Assembly: GCA_005778355.1 (NCBI GenBank) | Contig: SXON01000006.1 | Location: 1 to 64,000, forward strand | Length of the DNA: 64,000 nt | Source: Pseudomonadota bacterium | GTDB lineage: Bacteria > Myxococcota_A > UBA796 > SXON01 | Direction of reading: 5' to 3' | Shown: in pieces, positions 33,757-43,061 of the stretch | How positions within the stretch are numbered: the first letter of the stretch is position 1 | Layout of the letters: each line of letters opens with the position of its first letter | Notes under the pieces: generated by a model | Told to the model about the DNA's origin: nothing | Seen by the model: the letters and a program-made list of their open reading frames with translations, nothing else | The model's database searches: none | Program-made: the position numbers and the translations under genes

Positions 33757-35111
33757 CACTCCTCCAGATAGCCCAGCGCTTCGAGCTGGGCCTGGTCCAT
33801 CTCGGACAGCACGTTGTCGGGCTCGATACTCCCGGCCAGCCCGGCGGCAAGCACCGACAGGCGCGACGACATCTCGGACGCCTTCGCCGGCATCTCGGCG
33901 GAAAGGTCCTGCGTCTCGCCCGGGTCGAGCAGCGTGTCGTACAACAGCAACGTGTCTTTCCGGCCGGTGTAGTCCTGCTTGATCGACAATAACTTGAAGC
34001 CGCCCTCGAGCAGGGCCTGCCCCACGATGCGCCGGGGCCAGTTGATGTCGAAAACCAACGCACGGTCGGCGGCCCGATCCAGCGGCGCGCCGTCGAGCGG
34101 CGGCAGCGCCAGCCCCTGAGCGACGAGAACCGTGGGCGCGATGTCCATGAGCGTCACCGGTGTGTTCACTTCCTGCGCTTGCGTTTGCCCGGGCAGCTTC
34201 ACGAGCAGGGGCACGTTGAGCACCTCCCGGTGCAGCGAGTAGCCATGGGAAAACCCGCCGTGTTCGAACATCTCCTCGCCGTGATCGGCGGTGAGCACGA
34301 TGGTGGCCGCGTCGTAGCGGCCGGCCGCGCGCAGCGCGTCGAACACCTCCGCCACCTCGTCTGTCGTGTATCGGATGGCGGTGTCGTATTGTTCCTGCAG
34401 GCTGCTCAGGTGCGCACCGGTGACCTTCTCCCGAGCGGCGAGCCGCCCCTCCTTGAGGATCTTCCTCATCATCGGGCCGTAGTACTCGAACGCCGTGCTC
34501 GGCGTGTGCCCGAGTACCGCCGACCGTCGCTCGCTCGGCACCTTGTAAGGGCCGTGGCAATTCATGGGTTGCAGGTAGAGGAAGAAGGGCTCCGTCTGCT
34601 CGGCAACCCAGGCCTTGGCCGCGCGGGTCATGCGCCCGGCGTTGGGGTAACCAAGCACCTTCCCGGTGTTTCGGGTGAACTGGTCAAAACCCTGGTCGAG
34701 CGCGTGTTTCGGCGACACACTCACGTTGTAGGAGTACGCGGCCGTGTGCCAGCCCTCGCGCCTGAGCATCTCGGGCAGGGTGTCGATCGCCTCGGGCAGG
34801 ACGTCGCCCGGGTGCCGCAGTTGGTGACGCAGGGGATGGAGCCCGGTGAGGATCGCGGCGGTGCTTGGCACCGTCCACGGCGAGGGGGCCCAGGCTTGCG
34901 TGTAGCGCGTGGCCGTGGCGGCGAAGGCGGCCAGCGCGGGGCTGGTGTCGAGCGGGTAGCCGTATTGCGACAAGTGATCGGCGCGGAGCGTGTCGAGCAC
35001 CACGATCACCACGTCGCCGCCGGTCTTCCGGTAGGGCTCGGGGTAGTGTCGCTCGGTGGTGACCTGCACTTCTTCCTGGAACAGGAAACAGCCGAGGAAG
35101 GCCAGCAACAC
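33756..35111 (-). CDS. Sulfatase-fold lipoprotein with Thr at the nucleophile position
   Basis: 451 aa. GTG at 35111 directly follows the PhoD stop; since that stop is in frame the start is fixed, giving MLLAFLGC (Cys at residue 8). Alkaline-phosphatase-superfamily metal ligands are present: VLDTLRADH (Asp40) and TADHGEE (about 265). The nucleophile loop reads WTVPST, so Thr80 replaces the Cys/Ser that is converted to formylglycine in true sulfatases. That points to a phospho- or phosphoethanolamine-type transferase or phosphodiesterase, although many annotated sulfatases share this loop. Likely periplasmic or surface-anchored. Confidence 0.8.
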   Translation of the reverse strand: MLLAFLGCFLFQEEVQVTTERHYPEPYRKTGGDVVIVVLDTLRADHLSQYGYPLDTSPALAAFAATATRYTQAWAPSPWTVPSTAAILTGLHPLRHQLRHPGDVLPEAIDTLPEMLRREGWHTAAYSYNVSVSPKHALDQGFDQFTRNTGKVLGYPNAGRMTRAAKAWVAEQTEPFFLYLQPMNCHGPYKVPSERRSAVLGHTPSTAFEYYGPMMRKILKEGRLAAREKVTGAHLSSLQEQYDTAIRYTTDEVAEVFDALRAAGRYDAATIVLTADHGEEMFEHGGFSHGYSLHREVLNVPLLVKLPGQTQAQEVNTPVTLMDIAPTVLVAQGLALPPLDGAPLDRAADRALVFDINWPRRIVGQALLEGGFKLLSIKQDYTGRKDTLLLYDTLLDPGETQDLSAEMPAKASEMSSRLSVLAAGLAGSIEPDNVLSEMDQAQLEALGYLEE

Positions 35112-36614
35112 TCAGGCCCCCTTGGCGCCCAGCGACTGGGCGAAGAGCTTCTTTCCCGCCTGGTCGTAGAAGCTCACCGTCATGTCGAGCGACTGGTGGT
35201 GGATCTCCACGATGCCGAAGAACTGGAGCCCCATCGAGGGGGGCATGCCCCGCTCCAGGTCGGCGTCGATGCTGGCCCACTCGTTGCGCGGGCCGAAGGT
35301 GTCGTCGAGCTCGTGGAGCTTGCCCGTGCCCGCGTTGAAGGGCCCGGCCATGAACTCCCAGAAAGGGTCGAAGTCGCGGAACTGGGCGCGCTCGGGCGAG
35401 TAGTGCGTGGCCGTGGCGTAGTGTAGGTCGGCGGTGAGCCACACGGTGTTCTTGACACCATGCTGCTTGAGGTGCAACAGGATCTGCGCGATCTCAATCT
35501 CGCGGCCGCGCGCCTCGCCGTTGCCGTTGGTGGCGTTGTCGGTGACCTTGTCTTCCCCTCGGGTGAGGATGCCCAGCGGCATGTCGTTGCAGATAACCTT
35601 CCATGTTGCCTTGGAGGCGCACAGTTCGCGCTTGAGCCAGTCCCGTTGGCCCAGACCGAGCCACTCGGCCCCGGGGCCGTAGCACTTCTGTTTGCCCGTG
35701 GAGTTGGGCGCGCGGTAGCTGCGCGTGTCGAGCATGAAAACGTCGAGCAGTGGGCCGTAGCTGACCTTGCGGTAGACCCGTTGCCCGATGATGGGCGTGT
35801 ACTCGAAGAACGCACGGCGCGCACGCGCGATCAGGGGATCGACGTTGTGCACCTCGTAGCGGGGATCCTTCACCGGTGCGCCGTGGTACCAGTTGTTCTT
35901 CACCTCGTGGTCGTCCCACATGTGGAAGACCGGCACCTCGGTGAGCAGGGCTCGGAAGTTGTCGTCGATATGGTTGTAGCGGAAGCGGCCGCGGAACTCC
36001 TCGAGTGTCTGCGCCACCTTCCCGGTGGCCCCGGTGACGAGGTTGTTCCACGTGGAACCGTCGTGACACTCCTTCCGGTCCTGGTACACGCTGTCGGAGT
36101 AGACCAGATCCCCGCAGTGCACGAGGAAGTCGGGCTTCGATTGCCGAATGGCGTCGAAGATGCGCATGCCGCCGAAGTCGTCGTTGATGCCGAAGCCCTG
36201 GCCGCCGGTGTCGCCACCCCAGGCAAAACGAATGTCGCGACCGGAGCCGGCGGTGCGGAACGCACCCACCATCCACTCGCCGCGATCCCCGTCGAGATCG
36301 AAGCTAGCGCGCCAGTGCACGGTGCTCGCCCGGGGCAGGTCGTCGAGGCGCAGCTTCCCACAAAAGTCGCTGGCTTCGTTTGCCGTCGGCCCCAGCACCT
36401 CGCGGGCGCTCTGGAAGTCCGGGTTGTCGGCCAACTGGATCACCATCCGTCCCGGGCGACGCCCGTGGGCCCAGAAGGTGGCCCCGTTCGGTCCCACGTC
36501 GCCGACCGCCAGGGACCGCGGGTAGAGGCGCTCGCTGGCGTCGGCCCAGGCCACGCGGGGGGCGAGCGCCGCGGCCGACGCCCCCAGGATCAGCTTTCGA
36601 CGGCTCAGCGCCAC
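35112..36614 (-). CDS. phoD: PhoD-type alkaline phosphatase/phosphodiesterase
   Basis: 500 aa. GTG at 36614 gives a start followed by SRRKLILGASAAALAP, a twin-arginine-style signal peptide, as in PhoD enzymes that fold before export. An N-terminal Ig-like domain (about 30-110) precedes the phosphatase core, whose metal ligands are visible in GGDTGG, CGDLVYSD, DDHEVKNNW and a later HYAT. Family members hydrolyse phosphodiesters and phosphomonoesters with Ca2+/Fe3+. It is first in an operon with a sulfatase-fold lipoprotein and a propeller lipoprotein, suggesting extracytoplasmic phosphate-ester turnover. No PhoB box was identified in the 34-bp gap to the divergent methyltransferase. Confidence 0.85.
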   Translation of the reverse strand: MALSRRKLILGASAAALAPRVAWADASERLYPRSLAVGDVGPNGATFWAHGRRPGRMVIQLADNPDFQSAREVLGPTANEASDFCGKLRLDDLPRASTVHWRASFDLDGDRGEWMVGAFRTAGSGRDIRFAWGGDTGGQGFGINDDFGGMRIFDAIRQSKPDFLVHCGDLVYSDSVYQDRKECHDGSTWNNLVTGATGKVAQTLEEFRGRFRYNHIDDNFRALLTEVPVFHMWDDHEVKNNWYHGAPVKDPRYEVHNVDPLIARARRAFFEYTPIIGQRVYRKVSYGPLLDVFMLDTRSYRAPNSTGKQKCYGPGAEWLGLGQRDWLKRELCASKATWKVICNDMPLGILTRGEDKVTDNATNGNGEARGREIEIAQILLHLKQHGVKNTVWLTADLHYATATHYSPERAQFRDFDPFWEFMAGPFNAGTGKLHELDDTFGPRNEWASIDADLERGMPPSMGLQFFGIVEIHHQSLDMTVSFYDQAGKKLFAQSLGAKGA

Positions 36615-36648
36615 GCGGCCGCATAGCCCGCGGGGATAGGCGCGGGCA

Positions 36649-38028
36649 GTGTTCCCGCTGGCCAACGGTGTTGAGATCCTCCGCGTGGGCGGTCGCCGCT
36701 TCGCGTGGAACGCGCACACTGGGCGACACCTCCCGTGGCCCAGCGACGACGTGGTGTCGCCCGCGCTGCTCCACCGCATGGCCGACGAGGGCATGGCCCG
36801 GGGCACCGAGCTCGACCCGGCGAGCCTCGTGCCCTGTCGCCAATGGCTCGCGATGTGGATTGGCGACGTGCTCTGGCACGCCGACCCTCGCTCCACCACG
36901 CCAGGAGGGCGTGCCTGGCGGGCCTTGCCGCTGGCCGGGTGGGAGGCCGCGGCCTGGGCACACGCCAACGACGCGAGAACCACGGGCGACATCGCGCGGG
37001 CCATCGGACGGCCGATCGACGAGCTCTTGTCCTTCTTTTCTCGACTGACCGCGTTCCCCGTCCAGGCGCTGCAACTGCGACGGGGCCACCCGCGACGGGG
37101 CGACGAGGGGCTAAGGCGGCAGCTCGCCGAGCCCGTGGCCACCGCCTCGCGCGACCCCAGCATGTACGACGGCGGGGGCGCCACCGCGCTCGCCGACTGG
37201 CATCACGCGATCCCGCAGGCCCACCGCCACTTCGACGACGTGGAAACCACCGTTGCACACGCGCTGGAACGGCCCCACCCGGGGCTCGGGGGTCGGCCCT
37301 ACGGCGAGGCGCTCGGGCGGCTCTTCGCGCGCCGGGGCTGGCTCTCAGGGCGGGTCGTCGAGGTGGGCGCCGGTTCCGGGGCGGTGGCCGAGGGCGTGTG
37401 CCGCGCCGCGCCGCGCCTCGACTACACGCGGGTCGACCTGTCCCCCGCCCTGCTCGCCGCGCAGGACGCCCGTCTTCCCGGCACGCTGGGCTTGCTCGGC
37501 AGCGCCACCACGCTCCCCCTGCCCGACGCGAGCGTCGACTTCCTCTTCGCCAACGAGGTGATCGCCGACTTGGCGTCGTCGCCCACCGCCACGGGCTGGG
37601 ACAACACCGGCGCCCAGGACTTCCTCGCCGAGATCCGCCGCGTACTCCGTCCCGGCGGGCACTATTGGCTCTCCGAGTTCGGCACCATCGACGACGAGGC
37701 CGAGGAGGCCACGGCGCTCGGTCACCCGGAGGTGTCGATCCAATTCGCCGATCTCGCGGCCCATGCCGCCTCGCTCGGCCTCGCCGCGCGGCTGGAGCCC
37801 CTCGCCGACGCGCTCGGCCTCGACCTCGCCGCGCCCCAGCTCTGGCGCGGCAGCTACGAGGGCCTGCGCGCCTACCTGCGCGCCACCGGCGGCGACATCG
37901 AGGCCCGGGCCTGGCACCCCGGGAACCTCGAGCTTCCCTTCCCCGTGGACGGCCTCCACTGGGTGACCCTCGCCGACCGGGGTCCGGGACCGCTGGTGAC
38001 GCGGTTCTACGTGCTCAGCTCGGGGTGA
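36649..38028 (+). CDS. SAM-dependent methyltransferase with N-terminal extra domain
   Basis: 459 aa from the GTG at 36649. The C-terminal half is a class I Rossmann methyltransferase: VVEVGAGSGAVAEG (motif I, about 225-240), VDLSPALL (motif II Asp), DFLFANEVIADL (motif IV) and LRPGGHYWLSEFG (motif VI). The N-terminal 200 residues are unassigned and include a Trp/Arg-rich alpha/beta region. The substrate cannot be told. Divergent from phoD; followed by a structured intergenic region with an intrinsic terminator. Confidence 0.75.
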   Translation: MFPLANGVEILRVGGRRFAWNAHTGRHLPWPSDDVVSPALLHRMADEGMARGTELDPASLVPCRQWLAMWIGDVLWHADPRSTTPGGRAWRALPLAGWEAAAWAHANDARTTGDIARAIGRPIDELLSFFSRLTAFPVQALQLRRGHPRRGDEGLRRQLAEPVATASRDPSMYDGGGATALADWHHAIPQAHRHFDDVETTVAHALERPHPGLGGRPYGEALGRLFARRGWLSGRVVEVGAGSGAVAEGVCRAAPRLDYTRVDLSPALLAAQDARLPGTLGLLGSATTLPLPDASVDFLFANEVIADLASSPTATGWDNTGAQDFLAEIRRVLRPGGHYWLSEFGTIDDEAEEATALGHPEVSIQFADLAAHAASLGLAARLEPLADALGLDLAAPQLWRGSYEGLRAYLRATGGDIEARAWHPGNLELPFPVDGLHWVTLADRGPGPLVTRFYVLSSG

Positions 38029-38037
38029 CGAGCGGCT

Positions 38038-38098
38038 AGTCACCCACGCCGCCGTCCCACCGGCTCCCGGAGCCATGAAACGGGCGGCCTGGGTGACT
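38038..38098 (+). ncRNA. Candidate structured RNA element, hairpin 1
   Basis: AGTCACCCA (38038-38046) pairs with TGGGTGACT (38090-38098), and after one C/C mismatch GCCGCC (38048-38053) pairs with GGCGGC (38083-38088). An inner GGCTCC-C-GGAGCC can form a second stem. The long two-part hairpin begins just after the methyltransferase stop. Confidence 0.45.
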
Positions 38099-38118
38099 GC
38101 GGGGTTGGGGAGAGCACC

Positions 38119-38149
38119 GCGACAAGCGTGCTAGCAGCCCGCTTGTCGC
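38119..38149 (+). ncRNA. Candidate structured RNA element, hairpin 2
   Basis: GCGACAAGCG (38119-38128) and CGCTTGTCGC (38140-38149) form a perfect 10-bp stem with an 11-nt loop containing the self-complementary TGCTAGCA. It lies between hairpin 1 and the terminator. No U-tract follows. Confidence 0.45.
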
Positions 38150-38193
38150 CGGAGCCCGGAGGCATGCCGGAGGGCGGAGGGGATGGCGCGGTA

Positions 38194-38230
38194 GGGGAAG
38201 GGGCCGGCGAGGCCCCTTCCCCTGTTTCTT
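38194..38230 (+). terminator. Intrinsic (Rho-independent) terminator
   Basis: GGGGAAGGGGCC (38194-38205), loop GGCGA, GGCCCCTTCCCC (38211-38222): a perfect 12-bp stem followed by TGTTTCTT. It would end the methyltransferase transcript. It stands only 36 nt before the SNF2 start, so it could also act as an attenuator for that operon. Confidence 0.75.
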
Positions 38231-38265
38231 GATAGCGGACGGCCCTCCCCGAGCCCGGCGCGGCC

Positions 38266-40935
38266 GTGCCCCTCGCTCTCGCCCTGAACCCCATCGGTCA
38301 CCTCCGCCTGCGAGAGGTCGCCGACGCGCCGCCCCTCGACCCGGCACTCGGGCAGCGACTCTCGTCCGCCTTCGCGGCGGGGACCGGACCCGGACTCCTC
38401 CACCTGGGCGGCGTCGAGCTCGGCCAGGCCATGCCTGGGCCCTTCGCGTGGTGGCGAGGCTTCGCTGGGCGGGCCCTGACCCAGGCACGCTTGCGACCCG
38501 ACGAGCAGGCCGAGCTCCAGGTGCCCACCGAGGACGACCTCGCCGATCTCTGCGCGGCGGCCCCGCCGATGGAGGGCGTCGAGTACCTGTCCGCCGGCGT
38601 GCTCTCGGATCTCTGGGGCGAGCTCGCCCAGGCCTTCACGGAGGCCCTCGCCCGCGCGGGCGGCTCCCGCGCGAGGCTCCTCCAGGCCCTCCACCCGGGC
38701 TGGCAGGTCGTGGGTCGCGTGCACTTCAACCTCGCCGAGAACCGGCGCGACCCCGAGGCACCCTTTGCCTTCCTCGCCACGTGGACCCCGCGCCTGTCGG
38801 CGCAGGGGCGCGCCCAGCACCTGCCGCTGGGCCGGGCCCTGAAGGAGTACGCCGACGCCGCGGACAGAGACGCCCTGGTGACCCTGCTCCAGCCGGTGCA
38901 GCGGGCCGCGACCGCCTGCGCCTGGCTGGCCGAGATGCTGGCCTGCGGCGAGCTCTTCCACCCCTTGCGCTGGACCGCCGTCCAGGCCTTCCAGTTGCTC
39001 CAGGACGCGGAGGCGCTCGAGCGCGCCGGCGTGATCGTGCGCATGCCGGCCAACTGGAGTGCCGGACGCCCGCCGCGGGCGAAGGCCAGCGCGTCGGTGG
39101 GCACGAACGCCCCCTCCACCCTGGGCCTCGACGCGCTGGTCGACTTCGACGCGGGGCTGACCGTCGAGGGCGAGCCACTGTCGCCTGCCGAGGCCGAGGC
39201 CCTGCTCCGCGGCACGGCGGGGCTGGCATGGATTCGTGGACGGTGGGTGGAGGTGGATCCGGTGCGCCTCAAGGCGGCGATGGACCGCTTCGACGCCGTC
39301 CGTCGCGTGGCCGAGGCGCAAGGGATTTCTTTCGCCGAGGCGGTCCGCCTGCTCGCCGGCGCGGGGATCGCCGGGGTGCACGACGAGGCCCCGAACCCAG
39401 GCTGGTCCGAGGTGAGCGCGGGACCCTGGCTGGCCGGCACGCTGCGGGCGATGCGCGCCCCCGACGCCACCCCTTTCGAACCCGGCCAGGGGCTACAGGC
39501 GCAGCTCCGCGCCTACCAGGTGGCCGGCGTGCGCTGGCTGCACTTGCTCACCGGGCTGGGCCTCGGCGCACTCCTCGCCGACGACATGGGCCTCGGCACG
39601 ACCATCCAGGTGTTGGCCCTGTTGCTCCAGCGGCGCCGCGAGGCCCGCCGGGCACCGAGCCTCCTCGTGGCGCCCGCGTCCTTGCTGTCGAACTGGGCCG
39701 CAGAGGCAGCACGCTTCGCGCCCTCCCTGCCTGTGCGCGTGGCCCACCCTTCGGCGATGCCGGCCGCCGAGCTCCGCGCGCTCGACGCCGCGGAGATCGC
39801 CACCTGTGGCCTCTTGATCACCAGCTACGGCACCTTGCTGCGACACGAGGCACTCGCCAGCGCCAGCTACGACTTGGCGATCCTCGACGAGGCCCAGGCG
39901 GTGAAGAACCCGAACACCCAGCAATCCCGGGCTGTCCGGAAGCTCAAGGCGCGGGCGCGCGTTGCCCTCACCGGCACGCCGGTCGAGAACCGCCCGGGCG
40001 ACCTGTGGTCGCTGTTCGACTTCGTTGCCCCGGGGCTCCTGGGCAGCGCCCCGCAGTTCACCCGCTACACCAAGGGGCTCGACCAGAGCGGTCCGGACGC
40101 CTGGCGACCCCTGCGCGAGCTCTTGCGACCGTGGATCCTTCGCCGCCTCAAGACCGACAAGACCGTCATCGCCGATCTCCCCGACAAGACCGAGGTGCAG
40201 GCCTGGTGCACGCTCAGCCGCAAGCAGGCGGCCCTCTACCAGCAGGCGGTGGAGCAGCTCGAGGCCGAGATCGAGACCAGGACGGGCATCGAGCGGCGTG
40301 GCCTGGTCCTGGCCAGCCTGATGCGCCTGAAGCAGATCTGCAATCACCCTTCCCAGTGGCTCGGTGACGGCGCCTGGCACGAGGCCGACAGTGGCAAGTG
40401 GGCCCGCCTGAGGGAGATCTGCGAGGTGATCGCCTCGCGCCAGGAGAAGGTGCTGGTGTTCACCCAGTTCAGGGAGATCGCCGATCCCCTCGCGACCTTC
40501 CTCGGCGGGGTGTTCGGCCGGACCGGACTGGTGCTCCACGGCGGCGTGCCGGTGCGCCAGCGGCGCGAGCGCGTCGAGCAGTTCCAGCAGGAGGACGGCC
40601 CCCCGTTCTTCGTGCTCTCGCTCAAGGCGGGCGGCTCCGGCCTCAACCTCACCGCCGCGTCGCACGTCGTTCACTTTGATCGCTGGTGGAACCCCGCGGT
40701 GGAAGACCAGGCCACCGACCGGGCCTTCCGCATCGGCCAGCGGCGAAACGTGCTCGTGCACCGACTCGCCTGCCGCGGCACCGTGGAGCAGCGTATCGAC
40801 GAGCTCATCGCGTCGAAGCGATCGCTGTCCCGCGAGCTTCTCCAGGGCGGCGGCGAGATAGACCTCAGCTCGCTCGGCGACGCCGAGCTGTTGAAGCTGG
40901 TGGCCCTGGACCTCCCCTCAGCCCTCCTGGAGTAG
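38266..40935 (+). CDS. SNF2-family helicase/translocase with altered Walker A
   Basis: 889 aa from the GTG at 38266. The N-terminal 400 residues resemble the SNF2-associated domain (DUF3670-type). The core has motif I ADDMGLGTTIQ, motif II LDEAQAVKNP, motif III ALTGTP, and C-terminal helicase motifs including SLKAGGSGLNLTAASHV and RAFRIGQ. The Walker A Lys is Thr at residue 445 (codon ACG at 39598-39600; one base from AAG), which should abolish ATP hydrolysis. All other motifs are intact, so it is either a real loss or a sequencing error. The gene is 3 nt upstream of a SWIM zinc-finger gene, a common bacterial pair of unknown function. Confidence 0.9.
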   Translation: MPLALALNPIGHLRLREVADAPPLDPALGQRLSSAFAAGTGPGLLHLGGVELGQAMPGPFAWWRGFAGRALTQARLRPDEQAELQVPTEDDLADLCAAAPPMEGVEYLSAGVLSDLWGELAQAFTEALARAGGSRARLLQALHPGWQVVGRVHFNLAENRRDPEAPFAFLATWTPRLSAQGRAQHLPLGRALKEYADAADRDALVTLLQPVQRAATACAWLAEMLACGELFHPLRWTAVQAFQLLQDAEALERAGVIVRMPANWSAGRPPRAKASASVGTNAPSTLGLDALVDFDAGLTVEGEPLSPAEAEALLRGTAGLAWIRGRWVEVDPVRLKAAMDRFDAVRRVAEAQGISFAEAVRLLAGAGIAGVHDEAPNPGWSEVSAGPWLAGTLRAMRAPDATPFEPGQGLQAQLRAYQVAGVRWLHLLTGLGLGALLADDMGLGTTIQVLALLLQRRREARRAPSLLVAPASLLSNWAAEAARFAPSLPVRVAHPSAMPAAELRALDAAEIATCGLLITSYGTLLRHEALASASYDLAILDEAQAVKNPNTQQSRAVRKLKARARVALTGTPVENRPGDLWSLFDFVAPGLLGSAPQFTRYTKGLDQSGPDAWRPLRELLRPWILRRLKTDKTVIADLPDKTEVQAWCTLSRKQAALYQQAVEQLEAEIETRTGIERRGLVLASLMRLKQICNHPSQWLGDGAWHEADSGKWARLREICEVIASRQEKVLVFTQFREIADPLATFLGGVFGRTGLVLHGGVPVRQRRERVEQFQQEDGPPFFVLSLKAGGSGLNLTAASHVVHFDRWWNPAVEDQATDRAFRIGQRRNVLVHRLACRGTVEQRIDELIASKRSLSRELLQGGGEIDLSSLGDAELLKLVALDLPSALLE

Positions 40936-40938
40936 CGC

Positions 40939-41979
40939 ATGTACAACTACGGTCGCGGCGGCTACCGGCGTCCCTACAAGCCCGTGGCCGCCCGGCGTCG
41001 CGAGGCCGACGCCGAGTCTCGGCGCCGCGTGAAGCAGGGCGAGCCCCTCGATCCCGTCGTGGCGATCGGCAGGGACATCGCCACTACCTTCTGGGGCAGG
41101 TCGTGGTGCCAGAACCTCGAGCGCTACAGCGACTACGCGAACCGCCTGCCGCGCGGGCGAACCTACGTGCGCAACGGCTCGGTCATCCACCTCGCGGTGG
41201 AGGGGGGCCTGATCTCCGCGCTGGTGAGCGGCTCCGCGATCTACAAGGTCGGTATTCGCATCGCCCCGCTGCCCGCCGCGTCGTGGACCGCCGTGCGCCG
41301 AGACTGCACCGGCGAGATCGCCTCGCTGGTCGATCTGCTCCAGGGCCGCCTGTCACGGGCGGTGATGGAACGCGTGTGCCGAGCGAAAACGGGCCTGTTT
41401 CCAGCGCCCGCCGAGATCGAGCTGTCGTGTAGCTGCCCGGACTGGGCGACGATGTGCAAGCACGTGGCCGCAGTGATGTACGGCGTGGGCGTGCGGCTCG
41501 ACGAGCGCCCGGAGCTCTTGTTCACGCTGCGGCAGCTCGACCCGGCCGAGCTGGTGCTCGACGCGGGACGAGGCATGACCTCGTTGGCCACCGACCCCGG
41601 CGGAAATCGCGTCCTGGCGGACGACGACCTCGGGGCCCTGTTCGACCTGGAACTCGAACCCAGCCCGGCCCCTGCGGCCCCGGCGGCCGGGGCCAAGCTT
41701 GAGCCGAAGGCCAAGGCGAAGGCCGAGCCCGCGGCGAAGGCCAGGGCCTCGTCTAAGGCCAAGCCCGTGGCGAAGGCCGAGCCTGTCCCGGTCGCGACGC
41801 CGGATCCAGAGCGGGCCCGGCACGAGGCGAACATCGCGATGATCGAGGCCCGCGCGGCGAGCTTCCGGGCCCTGGTGGCCGCCGGGCGGGCCAACGCCCG
41901 GACAACGCGCGCCCTGGCGCAGCTCGAGGCGTGGTTGCTCCACGCCCGGTCGGCAGGGTGGCACGCTTCTACGCCATGA
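40939..41979 (+). CDS. SWIM zinc-finger protein
   Basis: 346 aa. CSCPDWATMCKH (about residues 158-169) is the CxCxnCxH SWIM zinc site, expected to bind DNA or protein. The N-terminus is Arg/Tyr-rich. Residues about 235-295 are a low-complexity Lys/Ala/Glu/Pro linker of KAKA/AKAEP-type units, like histone-tail or KU-like C-termini in high-GC bacteria, followed by a helical end. It is coupled to the SNF2 gene (3-nt gap) and probably works with it in DNA handling. Confidence 0.85.
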   Translation: MYNYGRGGYRRPYKPVAARRREADAESRRRVKQGEPLDPVVAIGRDIATTFWGRSWCQNLERYSDYANRLPRGRTYVRNGSVIHLAVEGGLISALVSGSAIYKVGIRIAPLPAASWTAVRRDCTGEIASLVDLLQGRLSRAVMERVCRAKTGLFPAPAEIELSCSCPDWATMCKHVAAVMYGVGVRLDERPELLFTLRQLDPAELVLDAGRGMTSLATDPGGNRVLADDDLGALFDLELEPSPAPAAPAAGAKLEPKAKAKAEPAAKARASSKAKPVAKAEPVPVATPDPERARHEANIAMIEARAASFRALVAAGRANARTTRALAQLEAWLLHARSAGWHASTP

Positions 41980-41986
41980 ACAGCGC

Positions 41987-43018
41987 GTGATCCCGCTCTT
42001 GGCCCACACCCCCGAGACCCTGCACGCGGCGCTCCACGCCGAGGGGCCCGGGGTGCCACTCGCCGCCTGTCGCCGGGCTTTTCACGACCTAGTGGGGAAG
42101 GGCCTCCCCGGCACCGAGACACGCGACGGCCTCTCCAAGGCCTCGATCCGCGCGCTGGAGGCGAGCTGTACCTGGGCGCTCCCGGAGATCGAGACCACGG
42201 TTGTCGACGACTTCGACAAGAGCGTGCGCTACCTGTTCCGCCTCGCCGACGGCGAGCGCGTGGAGGCGGTCCGCATCCCCCTCCTCAAGCCGGGGCGTTT
42301 CAGCGTGTGTCTCTCCTCGCAGGTGGGCTGCGCGATGGGTTGTGTCTTCTGCGCCACCGGGCGCCTCGGCCTGTCGCGCAACCTCGCGACAGAGGAGATC
42401 ATCGGGTGTTTTCTTCGCGTCCGCGCCGACTGTCCGGGGCGCGTGTCGGGCGCCGTCTTCATGGGACAGGGCGAGCCTTTCCACAACTACGACGCCGTCC
42501 TGCAGGCCGCCGAGATCCTCTGTCACCCCAACGGCGGGGCCATCGCGGCGGAGAACATCACCATCTCGACCGTCGGGGTGGTGCCCTCGATCCACCGCTA
42601 CGCCGAGGAACGACGCCGTTTCCGCCTCATCATCTCGCTGCACAGCGCCATCCAGTCCCGTCGCGACCAGCTGGTGGCGGTGTCGCGCAAGTGGCCGCTC
42701 CCGTCGCTCGCGGAGGCCATCCGCGCCTATGCCAACGTGGCGCCCGGGCGCGTCACCGTGGCCTACACGCTCGTGTCGGGGGTGAACACCGGCGCCGACG
42801 AGGCCGAGGCGCTCGCGGCGCTACTCGGCGACTTGCCGCTTCGTATCAATCTCATCGACGTGAACGACACCACCGGCGAGTTCGCCCAGGCCCCCGACGC
42901 CGAGCGACGCCGTTTCATGGACCTGTTGCAGCCGCTCCGCGTGCCCATCGTTCGCCGCTACAGCGTGGGGGCCGCGCAAAACTCGGCCTGCGGGATGCTC
43001 GCCTCCGTCACCCCGTGA
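41987..43018 (+). CDS. RlmN/Cfr-family radical SAM methyltransferase
   Basis: 343 aa from the GTG at 41987. CAMGCVFC (about 117-124) is the cluster motif. FMGQGEPFHNYD corresponds to the GMGEPxxN motif of RlmN. NSACGML near the C-terminus supplies the second conserved Cys that resolves the methylated intermediate. RlmN methylates A2503 of 23S rRNA and A37 of tRNA. The GQGEP and INLIDVND variants differ from canonical RlmN (GMGEP, NLIPxN), so a paralogue with another RNA target, or a Cfr-like one, is possible. Cytoplasmic, 7 bp after the SWIM gene. Confidence 0.8.
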   Translation: MIPLLAHTPETLHAALHAEGPGVPLAACRRAFHDLVGKGLPGTETRDGLSKASIRALEASCTWALPEIETTVVDDFDKSVRYLFRLADGERVEAVRIPLLKPGRFSVCLSSQVGCAMGCVFCATGRLGLSRNLATEEIIGCFLRVRADCPGRVSGAVFMGQGEPFHNYDAVLQAAEILCHPNGGAIAAENITISTVGVVPSIHRYAEERRRFRLIISLHSAIQSRRDQLVAVSRKWPLPSLAEAIRAYANVAPGRVTVAYTLVSGVNTGADEAEALAALLGDLPLRINLIDVNDTTGEFAQAPDAERRRFMDLLQPLRVPIVRRYSVGAAQNSACGMLASVTP

Positions 43019-43061
43019 CCGAGGCGGTCACAGTCCTGGGCGAGTCTCGGCGTTGGTTGGT

